This document shows, piece by piece, positions 53,160 through 63,900 of a stretch of DNA of 64,000 nucleotides. Within the stretch, counting starts at the first letter, position 1. Each line of letters starts with the position of its first letter. Origin of the DNA: Burkholderiaceae bacterium (lineage in GTDB: Bacteria; Pseudomonadota; Gammaproteobacteria; Burkholderiales; Burkholderiaceae_B); the NCBI GenBank assembly GCA_017983955.1, contig JAGOAJ010000014.1, positions 1 to 64,000 on the forward strand. The letters run 5' to 3'. A program made the translations under genes and the position numbers. Under the pieces are notes generated by a model, which was given only the letters and a program-made list of their open reading frames with translations, searched no databases and had not been told where the DNA came from.

Positions 53160-54068
53160 CTAGTTACCTTCCCAGTAACCTGGCTGGGCATAGATATTCT
53201 TTATGTGGTCAATAAAATAACGGACCTTGGCAGGTAAGTAACGCTGCTGGGGATATACCGCCTGGATGTCATAGCTGGGTGCGGCAAATTCGTCCAGCAC
53301 GGTAATCAGTTCACCACGCTTTAGTTCGGCCTGAATTTCCCAGGTTGAACGCCAGCCCACGCCCAGACCCTGCTTGACCCAACTATGCAGCAATTCACCA
53401 TCGTTGCAGTCCAAATTTCCATCCACACGTACAGCCATCAGCTTGCCATCACGCACGAACACCCAGCCCCGTGGCTGACCACCCTGTAAATTAAACGCCA
53501 GGCAGTTATGCCTCACCAGGTCTTCGGGCACACGCGGCATCCCATGCAACGCAAAGTACGCTGGCGTCCCGCACACCACACGCCGATTCGGAAACAACCT
53601 GACAGCTACATAATCAGGGTCAGTGACTTCCCCCACCCTTATTGCCATGTCATAACCATCGTGGACCAAATCCACTATGCTGTCCGTCAAGTTAAATGAC
53701 AGTTTAAGATCAGGATACAAGGCCTGAAAGGCCGTGGCATGAGGCGCCACATGCCGCCGTCCAAACGCCGCTGGCGCCGACACTACCAAATGCCCGCCCA
53801 CCACATTACGGCCTGCGCTGACACTGGCCTCGGCCGCATCGAAGTCCTGTAGCAAACGTATGGACTGTTCCAGGAACTGTTCACCCAGTTCGGTCAGCAT
53901 CAAACCACGGGTAGACCTATGCACCAGTTGCACGCCCAGGCGACGCTCTAACGCGTTAAGTCGCCGCCCCATCACGACGGGAGTCACCCCTTCGCTAACC
54001 GCCGCCGCTGCAAAACTGCCCTTTTCTGCCGCCAGCACAAAGCTGCGTATTTCCGTATAGCGTCCCAC
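53160..54068 (-). CDS. LysR-family transcriptional regulator
   Basis: A 302-residue LysR regulator. The N-terminal helix-turn-helix is YTEIRSFVLAAEKGSFAAAAVSEGVTPVVMGRRLNALERRLGVQLVHRSTRG; the effector domain follows (VSAPAAFGRRHVAPH onward). I prefer the GTG at 54068, which has GGAGG 5 bases upstream and gives the standard LysR N-terminus (VGRYTEIRSF). The ATG at 54098 would add ten residues and start within a palindrome. It is divergent from hyi-glcB, so those are its likely targets, as is usual for LysR genes. The ligand may be glyoxylate or a related acid. Confidence 0.88.
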   Translation of the reverse strand: MGRYTEIRSFVLAAEKGSFAAAAVSEGVTPVVMGRRLNALERRLGVQLVHRSTRGLMLTELGEQFLEQSIRLLQDFDAAEASVSAGRNVVGGHLVVSAPAAFGRRHVAPHATAFQALYPDLKLSFNLTDSIVDLVHDGYDMAIRVGEVTDPDYVAVRLFPNRRVVCGTPAYFALHGMPRVPEDLVRHNCLAFNLQGGQPRGWVFVRDGKLMAVRVDGNLDCNDGELLHSWVKQGLGVGWRSTWEIQAELKRGELITVLDEFAAPSYDIQAVYPQQRYLPAKVRYFIDHIKNIYAQPGYWEGN

Positions 54069-54093
54069 CAGCACCTCCAGTATCTTGTGTGTC

Positions 54094-54114
54094 AGCATAT
54101 ACTAAAAGTATGCT
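54094..54114. promoter_or_regulatory. Candidate LysR binding site
   Basis: An inverted repeat ATACT-AAA-AGTAT (54099-54111) lies within a longer imperfect palindrome (AGCATAT...ATGCT). It includes a T-N11-A pattern typical of LysR sites. It lies 26-46 bases upstream of the preferred LysR start and about 110 bases upstream of hyi, consistent with autoregulation and divergent control. Confidence 0.5.
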
Positions 54115-54225
54115 CGGTAGGGATGACACTAGCTATTCAAGTGTTACGGTTTTCCGTCTACTCTGTAGTCAGGCCAGGGGGTCTGGCATTTTCTAACCCT
54201 GCAAAAACCTTGCTACATCGTATCT

Positions 54226-55008
54226 ATGCCTAAATTTTCTGCCAATCTGTCCATGCTGTTTCATGAGGTCGACTTCATGGACAGGTTTAGTGCAGCCGCC
54301 GCCAGCGGTTTCCAGGCAGTGGAATGCCAATTCCCATATGGTCATGACGCCGCCCTGCTGGCTGAACAACTGCATAGCCACAAGCTAACTATGGTGCTGC
54401 ATAACCTGCCTCCGGGTGACTGGGACGCTGGCGAACGCGGCATAGCCTGTCACCCTGATCGCCGCGCAGAATTCCGTGCTGGCGTACAGCTAGCCATAGA
54501 CTATGCCACGGCACTAGGATGCAAACAACTTAACTGCTTGGCCGGCATTACCCCCAAGGGAGTAACCCAGGAAACCGCCAACGCCACCTTGCTGGACAAC
54601 CTGCGCTACGCCGCCCATGCCCTGCAACAAGTCGATATCCGCTTATTGATAGAACCCATCAATAACTACGATATCCCTGGCTTTCACCTAAACACCACAC
54701 AGCAGGCCATGGAACTGATACGCGCCAGCGACTGCACGAATTTATTCCTGCAATATGACGTCTATCACGCCCAGCGAACCGAGGGTGAGCTGGCCACCAC
54801 CATCGCCGTCTGCCTGCCCCATATTGCGCACATCCAAGTAGCCGACAACCCGGGTCGCCACGAACCCGGCAGCGGGGAAATCAACTACCCCTGGCTATTT
54901 CGTCATATAGACCGCCTGGGCTACGACGGCTGGATAGGGTGTGAATACCGCCCAGCTACGACCACTCAAGCAGGGCTGGCCTGGCTACATGCCGCCAGGG
55001 CCGCCTGA
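54226..55008 (+). CDS. hyi: Hydroxypyruvate isomerase
   Basis: Interconverts hydroxypyruvate and tartronate semialdehyde in glyoxylate/glycerate metabolism. The 260-residue TIM-barrel protein matches Hyi throughout: MPKFSANLSMLFHEVDFMDRF start, VLHNLPPGDWDAGERGIACHPDR, LNCLAGITP, LIEPINNYDIPGFHLNT (metal-binding Glu), LQYDVYHAQRTEGE and QVADNPGRHEPGSGEINY. It precedes glcB by 39 bases in the same direction. Confidence 0.93.
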   Translation: MPKFSANLSMLFHEVDFMDRFSAAAASGFQAVECQFPYGHDAALLAEQLHSHKLTMVLHNLPPGDWDAGERGIACHPDRRAEFRAGVQLAIDYATALGCKQLNCLAGITPKGVTQETANATLLDNLRYAAHALQQVDIRLLIEPINNYDIPGFHLNTTQQAMELIRASDCTNLFLQYDVYHAQRTEGELATTIAVCLPHIAHIQVADNPGRHEPGSGEINYPWLFRHIDRLGYDGWIGCEYRPATTTQAGLAWLHAARAA

Positions 55009-55047
55009 ATATCCATACTCATTTTCAAATACTTTAAGGAAAGCCAC

Positions 55048-57213
55048 ATGACAGAACGTACTTCATGCCAGCGACTCCAGGTCGCCACCGTGCTGCAACA
55101 GTTTATTGAACAAGAAGCCCTACCCGGCACTGGCATAACATCTGATGTCTTCTGGTCGGGATTCGACGCCCTGGTCCACGACCTAAGCCCCAAGAATCGC
55201 CAGCTACTGACCGAACGTACCCGTCTGCAATCGGAAATCAACGCTTGGTATCAGGCCAACCCCGGCCCCATACAAGATCAGGCCGCCTACCAGGCCTTCC
55301 TGCACAAAATAGGCTATCTGCAAGACGCGCCAGCCAAGGTGGCCGTCAACACCACGAATATAGACACCGAAATCACCAGCCAGGCGGGTCCGCAGTTGGT
55401 CGTGCCTATCACCAACGCACGCTACGCCCTGAATGCCGCCAACGCTCGCTGGGGCAGCCTGTACGACGCCCTGTATGGCACCGATGCCATTGCCGAAGAC
55501 GATGGCGCACAGCGCGCAGGCGGCTACAACCCCGTGCGTGGCGCTAAAGTCATCGTCTACGCCCGCCAGTTCCTGAACGACAGCCTGCCACTGGCCCAAG
55601 GCTCCCATACCGAGGCCCAGGCCTACACCGTCGTCGGCGGCGCATTACAAATCACGCTTAAAAACGGTCAGACCACCGGTTTGGCCAACCCCGCGCTATT
55701 TCTAGGCTGGCGCGGCGACGCCGCTGCACCCGAAGCGCTAGTCATACGCCACAACGGTCTTCACTTTGAAATCCAGATCGACAAAAACCACCCTATTGGT
55801 AAGCAAGACGACGCTGGCGTCAAAGACATACTGATGGAGTCCGCCCTGACCACCATCATGGATCTGGAAGACTCCATCGCCGCCGTCGATGCCGACGACA
55901 AAGTCCAGGCCTACCGCAACTGGCTGGGCCTGATGCAAGGCAACCTGACCGAAGAAGTCAGTAAAGGCGACAAGACCTTTACTCGCGCGCTGAACCCAGA
56001 TCGCAGCTATGTGGACGCCAGTGGCCAAACCCACACCCTGCCTGGCCGTTCACTAATGTTCATACGTAACGTTGGCCACCTGATGACCAACCCAGCCATC
56101 CTGGACGAACACGGCCAAGAAGTCCCCGAAGGCATCATGGACGCCGTCATCACCGCCCTGATCGCCAAACACGATCTACAACGTTCGGGTAACTCGCGCA
56201 CCGGCTCCATGTACATCGTCAAGCCCAAAATGCACGGTCCCGTCGAAGTCGCCTTCGCCAGTGAACTGTTTGCCCGCACCGAAGCCCTGCTAGGCATGGC
56301 GCCCAACACCCTGAAAATGGGCATCATGGACGAAGAGCGTCGCACCAGCGTCAACCTGAAAGCATGTATTGCCGCCGCCCACGAGCGCGTCGCCTTCATC
56401 AACACTGGCTTCCTGGACCGCACCGGCGACGAAATGCACACCTCCATGCAAGCCGGCCCCATGGTACGCAAGGGCGACATGAAACGTAGCGCCTGGATAG
56501 ACGCCTACGAACGCAACAACGTCCAAACCGGCCTGGAATGCGGCCTGCGTGGTCGCGCCCAAATCGGTAAAGGCATGTGGGCCATGCCCGACCTGATGGC
56601 CGATATGCTGGTACAAAAAATTGGTCACCTGAAAGCCGGCGGCAACACAGCCTGGGTCCCATCGCCCACCGCTGCCACCTTGCATGCCCTGCACTACCAT
56701 CAAGTCGATGTACAGGAAATCCAGCGCGGCATGGAAGGCCAGCACCAAGACCTGCTGGGCAGCGTCCTGACCATCCCCGTCGCCACCGACACCAACTGGT
56801 CAGCCCAGGAAATCCAGGAAGAACTGGACAACAACGCCCAAGGCATACTGGGTTACGTCGTGCGCTGGATAGACCAGGGCGTAGGCTGTTCTAAGGTGCC
56901 AGACATCCACAACGTAGGCCTGATGGAAGACCGCGCCACCCTGCGCATTTCCAGCCAGCACATGGCCAACTGGCTGCTGCACAAGATAGTCACCAAGGAA
57001 CAGGTCACAGAAACCATGCAGCGTATGGCCGCCGTAGTAGATGGCCAAAACGCAGGCGACCCGCTGTACCGCCCCATGGCAGGCAACTTCGACACATCGG
57101 CTGCCTACAAAGCCGCGTGCGATCTGGTCTTCAAAGGCCTGGAACAGCCCAACGGCTACACCGAGCCGCTGCTGCACCAATGGCGTTTGGCACTAAAGGC
57201 TGACAGCAAGTAA
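55048..57213 (+). CDS. glcB: Malate synthase G
   Basis: Condenses glyoxylate with acetyl-CoA to malate. It has 721 residues, the length of the monomeric G isoform (A isoforms are about 530). Landmarks: N-terminal clasp; [51 protein letters not shown] with catalytic acidic residues; [18 protein letters not shown] with the glyoxylate-binding Arg; [22 protein letters not shown]; and [25 protein letters not shown] in the C-domain. AAGGA precedes the ATG. It follows hyi by 39 bases and ends in a strong terminator. With AceK in the same window it ties the glyoxylate route to acetyl-CoA supply. Confidence 0.96.
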   Translation: MTERTSCQRLQVATVLQQFIEQEALPGTGITSDVFWSGFDALVHDLSPKNRQLLTERTRLQSEINAWYQANPGPIQDQAAYQAFLHKIGYLQDAPAKVAVNTTNIDTEITSQAGPQLVVPITNARYALNAANARWGSLYDALYGTDAIAEDDGAQRAGGYNPVRGAKVIVYARQFLNDSLPLAQGSHTEAQAYTVVGGALQITLKNGQTTGLANPALFLGWRGDAAAPEALVIRHNGLHFEIQIDKNHPIGKQDDAGVKDILMESALTTIMDLEDSIAAVDADDKVQAYRNWLGLMQGNLTEEVSKGDKTFTRALNPDRSYVDASGQTHTLPGRSLMFIRNVGHLMTNPAILDEHGQEVPEGIMDAVITALIAKHDLQRSGNSRTGSMYIVKPKMHGPVEVAFASELFARTEALLGMAPNTLKMGIMDEERRTSVNLKACIAAAHERVAFINTGFLDRTGDEMHTSMQAGPMVRKGDMKRSAWIDAYERNNVQTGLECGLRGRAQIGKGMWAMPDLMADMLVQKIGHLKAGGNTAWVPSPTAATLHALHYHQVDVQEIQRGMEGQHQDLLGSVLTIPVATDTNWSAQEIQEELDNNAQGILGYVVRWIDQGVGCSKVPDIHNVGLMEDRATLRISSQHMANWLLHKIVTKEQVTETMQRMAAVVDGQNAGDPLYRPMAGNFDTSAAYKAACDLVFKGLEQPNGYTEPLLHQWRLALKADSK

Positions 57214-57246
57214 TACTGCGTTAGCGGTATTGGTTGAGATGGTTGT

Positions 57247-57283
57247 AAATATCCGCCACTGGTGTTGCTAGTGGCGGATATTT
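57247..57283 (+). terminator. Rho-independent terminator after glcB
   Basis: AAATATCCGCCACT and AGTGGCGGATATTT form a perfect 14-base stem with a 9-base loop, followed by T residues. It begins 34 bases after the glcB stop. Confidence 0.92.
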
Positions 57284-57335
57284 TTATGGGTGACGGTGTT
57301 TATGTTTCTTATGGACTAACCATCGATACATAAGC

Positions 57336-57386
57336 TTGGAGTTTGCACACATCACGACTACAATTGTGGTAAACCATACTTAAGTA
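57336..57386 (+). promoter_or_regulatory. Promoter and palindromes of the toxin-antitoxin operon
   Basis: TTGGAG (57336-57341) and TACAAT (57359-57364), with 17 bases between, make a good sigma-70 promoter. Just downstream are TGGT-AA-ACCA (57367-57376) and the perfect palindrome TACTTAAGTA (57377-57386), followed by GGAGG before the antitoxin ATG. The palindromes are likely sites for autoregulation by the antitoxin or the complex. Confidence 0.65.
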
Positions 57387-57400
57387 AATCGGAGGTTGAA

Positions 57401-57634
57401 ATGAGCACCGTTTCCGTACGTATCGATGAAAAATTGGTCGCCTCTGCACGATCTGCTGCCAAAGCAGAGTTCCGCACTGTACAAGGGCAGGTCGAGTTCT
57501 GGGCCAAGGTAGGGCGCGCCGCACTTGATAACCCGGATCTGCCTGCTTCCTTTATTGCTGAAAGCCTGATCAGCATGGGCGAACCCAGGGAAGAAAGCAC
57601 CCCATTCGTGCCGCGATCAGGCGCTAAAGCATGA
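57401..57634 (+). CDS. ParD-like type II antitoxin
   Basis: A 77-residue protein resembling the ParD_like antitoxin family: MSTVSVRIDEKLVASARSAAKAEFRTVQGQVEFWAKVGRAAL. This reads as a beta strand plus helices of a ribbon-helix-helix DNA-binding unit. A disordered tail (PREESTPFVPRSGAKA) follows that would wrap the toxin. GGAGG precedes the ATG at 7-base spacing. Its stop overlaps the toxin start by 4 bases (ATGA), the usual coupling in such pairs. Confidence 0.83.
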   Translation: MSTVSVRIDEKLVASARSAAKAEFRTVQGQVEFWAKVGRAALDNPDLPASFIAESLISMGEPREESTPFVPRSGAKA

Positions 57635-57909
57635 GCTGGGAAGTTTTGCAGACTCGACGCTTTGCACGAGCCTACAAGAAACTTTTCGATAATCTCATCC
57701 CTGATGTCGACGCCGCAATCAGTACCGTCGCTAAAAACTCAGAAATTGGCGATAAGAAAAAGGGCGACCTTGCAGAACTATGGGTTTACCAGTTTCGTAT
57801 CCATGGCCAACTTTACTTGCTAGGCTATACCCGGGATGGCCAAGTACGACTAATCTACCTAGAAGCCGTTGGCCCTCATGAAAATTTCTACCGCGACCTT
57901 AAGCGTTGA
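57631..57909 (+). CDS. RelE/ParE-family toxin
   Basis: A 92-residue toxin with the RelE/ParE fold: FARAYKKLFDNLIPDVDAAISTVAKN (helices 1-2), GDKKKGDLAELWVYQFRIHGQLYLLGY (strands, with basic and aromatic residues of the active face), then LIYLEAVGPHENFYRDLKR. The C-terminal H-x-x-F-Y-x-x-L ending is typical of the branch paired with ParD_like antitoxins. Whether it cleaves mRNA or inhibits gyrase cannot be told from sequence. The pair sits alone between glcB and the adhesin gene, each side closed by a strong terminator. Confidence 0.85.
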   Translation: MSWEVLQTRRFARAYKKLFDNLIPDVDAAISTVAKNSEIGDKKKGDLAELWVYQFRIHGQLYLLGYTRDGQVRLIYLEAVGPHENFYRDLKR

Positions 57910-57937
57910 CTGGCCTAAGTAAAAACACATAAAAATA

Positions 57938-57977
57938 ATGCCGCAACACCCAGGCCTAAGCTTGGGTGTTGCGGCAT
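57938..57977 (-). terminator. Terminator of the adhesin gene, possibly bidirectional
   Basis: ATGCCGCAACACCCA and TGGGTGTTGCGGCAT form a perfect 15-base stem with a 10-base loop. On the minus strand it is followed by TTATTTTTATG, a good T tract, 16 bases after the adhesin stop. It also lies 28 bases after the toxin gene and could stop that transcript. Confidence 0.9.
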
Positions 57978-57993
57978 ATCGATGCACTAGGGT

Positions 57994-60900
57994 TTATTGA
58001 GTATCAGTCGCTAACTTCCCTTGCTGTATCAGATCGTTGATCAACTGATTTTGCTGACTGTGGTCCATGTCTGCAAGCGCTGACGCGGAAGCGCCATTGC
58101 TATCGCCAGCAGATGCAGTTGCTACACCGCTGTCATCTAACAGGCTGTCTATGGACTGGGAGTCGGCGTCGTCAATTAGCAGGCCATCAACATGAAAGTC
58201 TTTAGTGATATGGACTTCTACTTCCTGACCTGTGCTAGTTTTCCCTGTGTAAACATCATACTCATCGCTAGACTTGTCAGTATCGAACTTCCAATCGTCA
58301 TCCTTAAACGAGACCTTATCACCCTCATCAGCCTTGATCGCAAGGATGTTGCGGTGGTCAGTCATGCTAAAGACATCATCAGCGCCTAGTTCAGATATCG
58401 TGTGGTTATACCCAGGCTCCGTCAGATCAAAGGTTTCAATATTACTGATTTTGCCTGCTGTATCGTCATCAGAAAAATCCAGATCCTCACCAAAGCGCAA
58501 CCAGACTGTGTCATCACCTTTGCCACCATCTAGTAGGCCACCGTCGTACAACAACGTATCGTCGCCGCTGGTAGCGGGCTGATCGAAAATGCTAAGGTCA
58601 AACTCGCCTGTTTTGCTGTCAGACGGTTGTCCGCCACCAGTTTCAACCGTTTCCACTGTGACGATAACTTTGCCATTTTCAGTATCAACGCCAGCTGCCT
58701 GTATAAAGCCCAATTTGTCGGCGTCGGACTGGCTTAAACCGGACAAGGTGTAAACGTCGTTCCCCGCGTCGTAATGAAAGTTGCTGCCCTTCATATCAAA
58801 CAATTGGCCGTCCACATAGAACGCTGCGTGTTCGCCCAGACCTTTAAGCGTCACCGTAATGGTTTCAACCGACTCATCAGTCTCACCGGCCTTTTGATCA
58901 TCCTTCATGACAATATTCAGATTCAACTGAATAATGTCACCTTCCTTGCCAAAGGCAGGGGCAGGGTTGAAGGACAGTATGCCGTCGGCCATAGGATTGA
59001 CTACCAAATCGAATTTATTTGATGTCCCCCAGGTTTCCTTGCCCTTTTCACCAGACAGTACAGAAAGCTCAATGTCGCTTAATGTGCCGCTCCAGTTCTG
59101 CGGCGGCAGCACGAAAATTTCAGGCAGTTTTCCATCAGCAGTTAATGGAATCATCCAGGAGTTACTGCCCTCGCCACCAGCGTTACCTGCCAACACTAAA
59201 GTACCTGAAGCGTCTTTAACATAAACCAGGAAACCGTTAGGCAGGTTTTTCAACATGGCAGCCAAGGCTTGCTCGGAACCATCGCCGTCAATCAGGCCTG
59301 CATCCTTAATACCTAGCTGTATGGCACCTACTATGCCACCATCTTGGTTTTCATTGCCAATGACAACGTTGGCCACCCAGTCACCGCTCTCATTTTCGTG
59401 ACCGATACTAAGGTCATACCCATTGTTGACGGCCTCAAGAGCGCCGGTACCCGATCCCTTGCCAGTCTCCCAAGAGTTAGGATCTGGACGAATATCGCCG
59501 GCTTCCTGATTTTGTACCCAAGCATCGATAGCTAACAAACCGTCTTTGAACTCCTGGCCGTCAGCTGGTGTGTACACTAAGTCGACGCCATGCGGTGCTG
59601 TTGAACCCACTGGAAGATCGATAACATAATATTCACCAGGCGCAAGGCCCAACGCATTATCCGCCTCAACCGTCTGCAGCGTCAGCGTATTGCCGTCAGC
59701 GTCTTTCAAGATTCCGCCGTTTAGCCCATTGCTTTCATCCAGCTTAATGTACAGCTGATCACCCAAGGTAGTAGGCCCATCGTGTGGACTGGTGATGTTA
59801 AGCGTAATCGCTACATCCCGACCTTCCTGGGCTGCGTCTTTGGTGGGCTTGCCAGTGTCATCCGCTGCCGAGAAAACCACTTCGATCACTGCAGGATCAG
59901 TCACTGGGATTATTGGGATGTCAGCGCCTTCGACCTTGCCTTGGCCACTAATACCGCTAGGCAATGTGGCGGTAAGGGTTGCGTCAAATACAAAATCCCC
60001 ATGGTTGTCGTTGAAGTTAAGCGGCGGGGTAACGACAATATCATCCAGCAGGTCATTCAACGCATCCTGACCACCTTTGCCGCTGATGATCCATACCTCC
60101 TTACCGTCGATGACAGTCGGCGTGAGGTCGACTCCTTTGTAGCTAACTTGCGCATCCTTGGGCAACGTCAGTACCACTGTGAAATTAGCGTCTGCTTGAT
60201 CGACTGTTCCCGTGAAGGCATCGCTAAGTTTAAAACCTGTATCTTCAGTCCCGGTAAAGTCGGGATTCTGCTCAAAATCCACAGTGACATCCGCGGGTGT
60301 AGATCCACCAGTGCCAAATTCGGTCGATAGATTCCAGTTGCCCTTATCGGTTTTGATTTCCGTTTGACTGGTGTCGCTGTTCTTGTCTTGCGTCACTACG
60401 GTAATGCTAATAGGAAGGTCTTTAAGACTGCCATTTAACTGGTCACCAGCAGTAAACTGCACTTGCCCATGAATGGGGCCAGTGAATTTGGCATGCTCAC
60501 TTTCAGAAATTGAAATTATCCATTTCCCATCGCCCAAATAGGTTGCTTGGCCAATAGTTACGCCGTCAACCGTCAAGCCATCAACCAGCATACCGTTGGG
60601 CACGCCCTCGATAATCACTTGGGTGAACTGCTCACTGCCGTCATAATCCGGCTGGTTATCTGCGTTTCCATCGGGCAGCTTCTCCAAAGTGATATTGACA
60701 CTAACTTTTCCACCTTGAGTCAGGACAAAGCCATCCGTGGCATTACCCGTTACGCCATCTCCTGTAACGCTACCTAAGGTTAGCTCCACCTCGTCAGTGA
60801 CCGGCGTGACAGTCAAGGTATGGCTGCCGTCCTTTTCCTGCATGACAGGTGTTTGGCTACCGTCATTGGACTTGTCAGTAATTTCGTACTTCAGCTCAAA

Positions 60901-63900
60901 GGACGGATTTTCTTGATTCGGCAAGTTGCTGGCAAAGTTATCCCCGACCTTGGCATAGACGTTATCAATCTGCTGACCACTCAGTTCATAGTAATCAACA
61001 TCATTACCATCGCCATCTTGCTTAGTAACCTTCACTAACTCCCCAGTAGCAAGCGCTTCAGCAAACGTCTTATTACCCAAGAATAAGGTGAAGTCCTTGT
61101 CATCCACATCGGACGCCTTAATCCAAACAGTAGTCAGCTCTTCGTTGGTATCGCCGTGGTTATTCCCGATACTAAAGTCCAGCTTGCTACGCTGATCCTC
61201 GACCACGGTAGAACCTGTAGTCATATCGGACTCTGGCGATGGCGTAATATTTACATCCCACTCCTGCGGCTTTCCAGTCAATGAATCGCCATCGTTTTCC
61301 GTAGTGATGGCAGTCAACTGACCTGGCAGCTTGCCGCTGTAATGCTCAGGCACTTTGATTTTGACTTCTTTCAACTGATCTGCGGTGAACGTCCACTCGC
61401 GCTTGTCGCCTTCGCCGCCCATAAAGGTTGCACCTTCAACGGTGAAGCCATCAGGCAAGCCGCTGATCCTGTAGGTCAACGTTTCAGAACCATCGTTATC
61501 GTGCATTTTGGTATTAGCCGTATCCACGATATCAGACAGCTTAATGGTATTACCGCCACCATCCAGTGCTGCCTCGGTAAATGTCACCTTGTCATTAAAT
61601 ACGACATCGACCTCGTCAGCCACGCCATCCACGCGTACCGTTATCTTCTGTGATTCTGTAAATCCACTTTTATCTGTGACGCCACCTATCGTATCCACAG
61701 ATTCAGCTTTTACAGTCAAGTCGAAGTCTTGATTGCTATTGTGTGGCGGCTTAACGGTTAATGGCGCATTACTATCGAAATTGTCGATACGAGCAACACC
61801 ATCAATAACCTCTACAACGTGACCGTTATAGATCAATATCGCGCCAGTCGGTATCCCGCTAATTTCGATGTTAAAGCTTTCCGAAGAATCGGCGCTGCTG
61901 GGACGAATAATCAGCGGGATATCGGTATCTTCCTTGCCATGCGCTCCGCCTATGCCCAAAGTAACGTGATCGGCAATGGGGGCAATAAAAATGCCTTCAA
62001 GCGTGGCATTGCCAGATATGGCTTCTGATGTTGCTCCTGTATCAGGATCAGTATCGACAGTTTTTGCTTGAACTCCGATCTCGAATTTACCTGACACATT
62101 CGGTGGTCCCTGGAATTTAACGGTATGCAAATACTCCATTGGGATTTCAACAGGATCCGTGCCGTTATAGGTCAGGGTAATGGTCTTGCCGTTGCCGTCG
62201 ACATAACTAAACTTGGAACCCGCAGCAGTTTCATTTTTAAACCCATCCACGAGAACCGGTGTAAGTAAGGCAAACGTGTTCTCAGTGCCGCCGTCTGCCG
62301 ACTCGGGATTAAGTGAGCCCTCTTCTGGCTTACCGTCCTGATTAAACCAGCCATCTTTCAAGTTAAAGTCTTTGCCTGCACCCTGACCGCTTACATTCAA
62401 GGCAAACCACAGGTCTTCTTGACCGCCGACGCCAGTGGAATAATCGTGGCCTTTGGTCATGGTCAGATCATCAACCCCATCGCCGTCGGAATCGACACCG
62501 ACTTTTTCTGCCTGCGGTGTAACTGTTACTTTAAGCGGCACATCGGTCTTGATGTTCGTATCAGTGATCGACTCGCCATTAACAACCTTTGTATCCTCGG
62601 TGGTAACGTCAACCTTAAATGTCACGTCCTTACTGCTGTGTGCTGGGGGTGTAACAGTCCAGTTGGCGTAGTCGCCGAGGTTGACACCGCCGACACTCGG
62701 CGGCAGCGTATATGTAGTGCCGCCGACCTCATCTGGCGCAATTACGTTCCCGGCACCATCCTTAACTATCCAGTCGACAGGCACACCCTTAATCGCAAAG
62801 TGGTTGATTTTCTCGCTGCCATCCGTATCTGTCAGTGCGACGTTTGCCAGGAACCTGATAGCAGAGTCTTCCTTGCCAGTAACACCACCCACGGAGATAT
62901 CGCCGGCGATGGGATTCACGTACAAGTTAAGCGTGACATCGCTTTCTGTAACCAGAGTAGTATGTTCAGGGTTATCGCCATCCCTATCCTGGGCGTTCAG
63001 CGTAACTTTGATACCGTTCAAATCACCACTGAAATCCTTGGTACCGCCTATCTTGATGTCGCCAAAGCCTTTTTCATTTGCGCTTAAGCCACCCTGTTGA
63101 ATATCTATGCTGGCGCCAGCCTTAAGGACCTGGCCATTAACCAGGATATCTTGACCAGTCTCGTTCTTAATGGTGACCCAGCGTCTCTCACTACCATCCA
63201 GATCCTCGAACTGTGCGTTCAACACATCCTTCAGGTTAAGAACGTTATCCTCGTCAATAACAAAGGTGCCTGTCTTACCTAACGTTGAGTCTGTTTCGCT
63301 GGCCGCTATCGTCAAGGTCACATCATCAGTCACAGCAAGTACCTGAACATCGACTATGGCTGTGGATGTCGCTCCTGGGATATTGGGTAGCGGGTTGCCA
63401 CTATCATCCACTTCGTAGCTGGTGACGCTGACGGTGACTTTAATATTTACATGGCTGTCTTTAGGGGGATTGACTCTAAGCGCCTCATATTCAGCCTGAG
63501 TCATACGCAGGATGGATGGGTCAGCAGAGTCAACAGCCTGCGTGGTGTGGGATATATGGCCACCCTCTTCTATGATCAGGATCTTAATGTCGCTGCCGCC
63601 GTTAGCGACCACGTTGCCATTCGCATCCAATAGCTGCGCACCGCTAGGAATCCCCTTTAGGGTAATCACACCTAAACGCTCTGGGTTATCGCATGGGAGA
63701 TCACCATTATGGTCAGTACCATCAGTAACCACCGGTGCAGCCAGCCCTAACAGAATACTGACATCTTCATCGGTTCCGGTCGTGTTGCCATCCAGCTTGG
63801 GCTTATCAGCCACAGGCGTAATTTCAAAATTCAATGTGGCACTATCTTTCAGGCCTGCTTCGCCATTGATACTAGGCTCTTGGATGGTGTAGGTAATTTC

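Noticed and set aside
59782-63087. Several 70-220-codon plus-strand frames opposite the adhesin
   Set aside because: They are the complement of repetitive Asp/Gly/Thr-rich coding sequence and have no family features.
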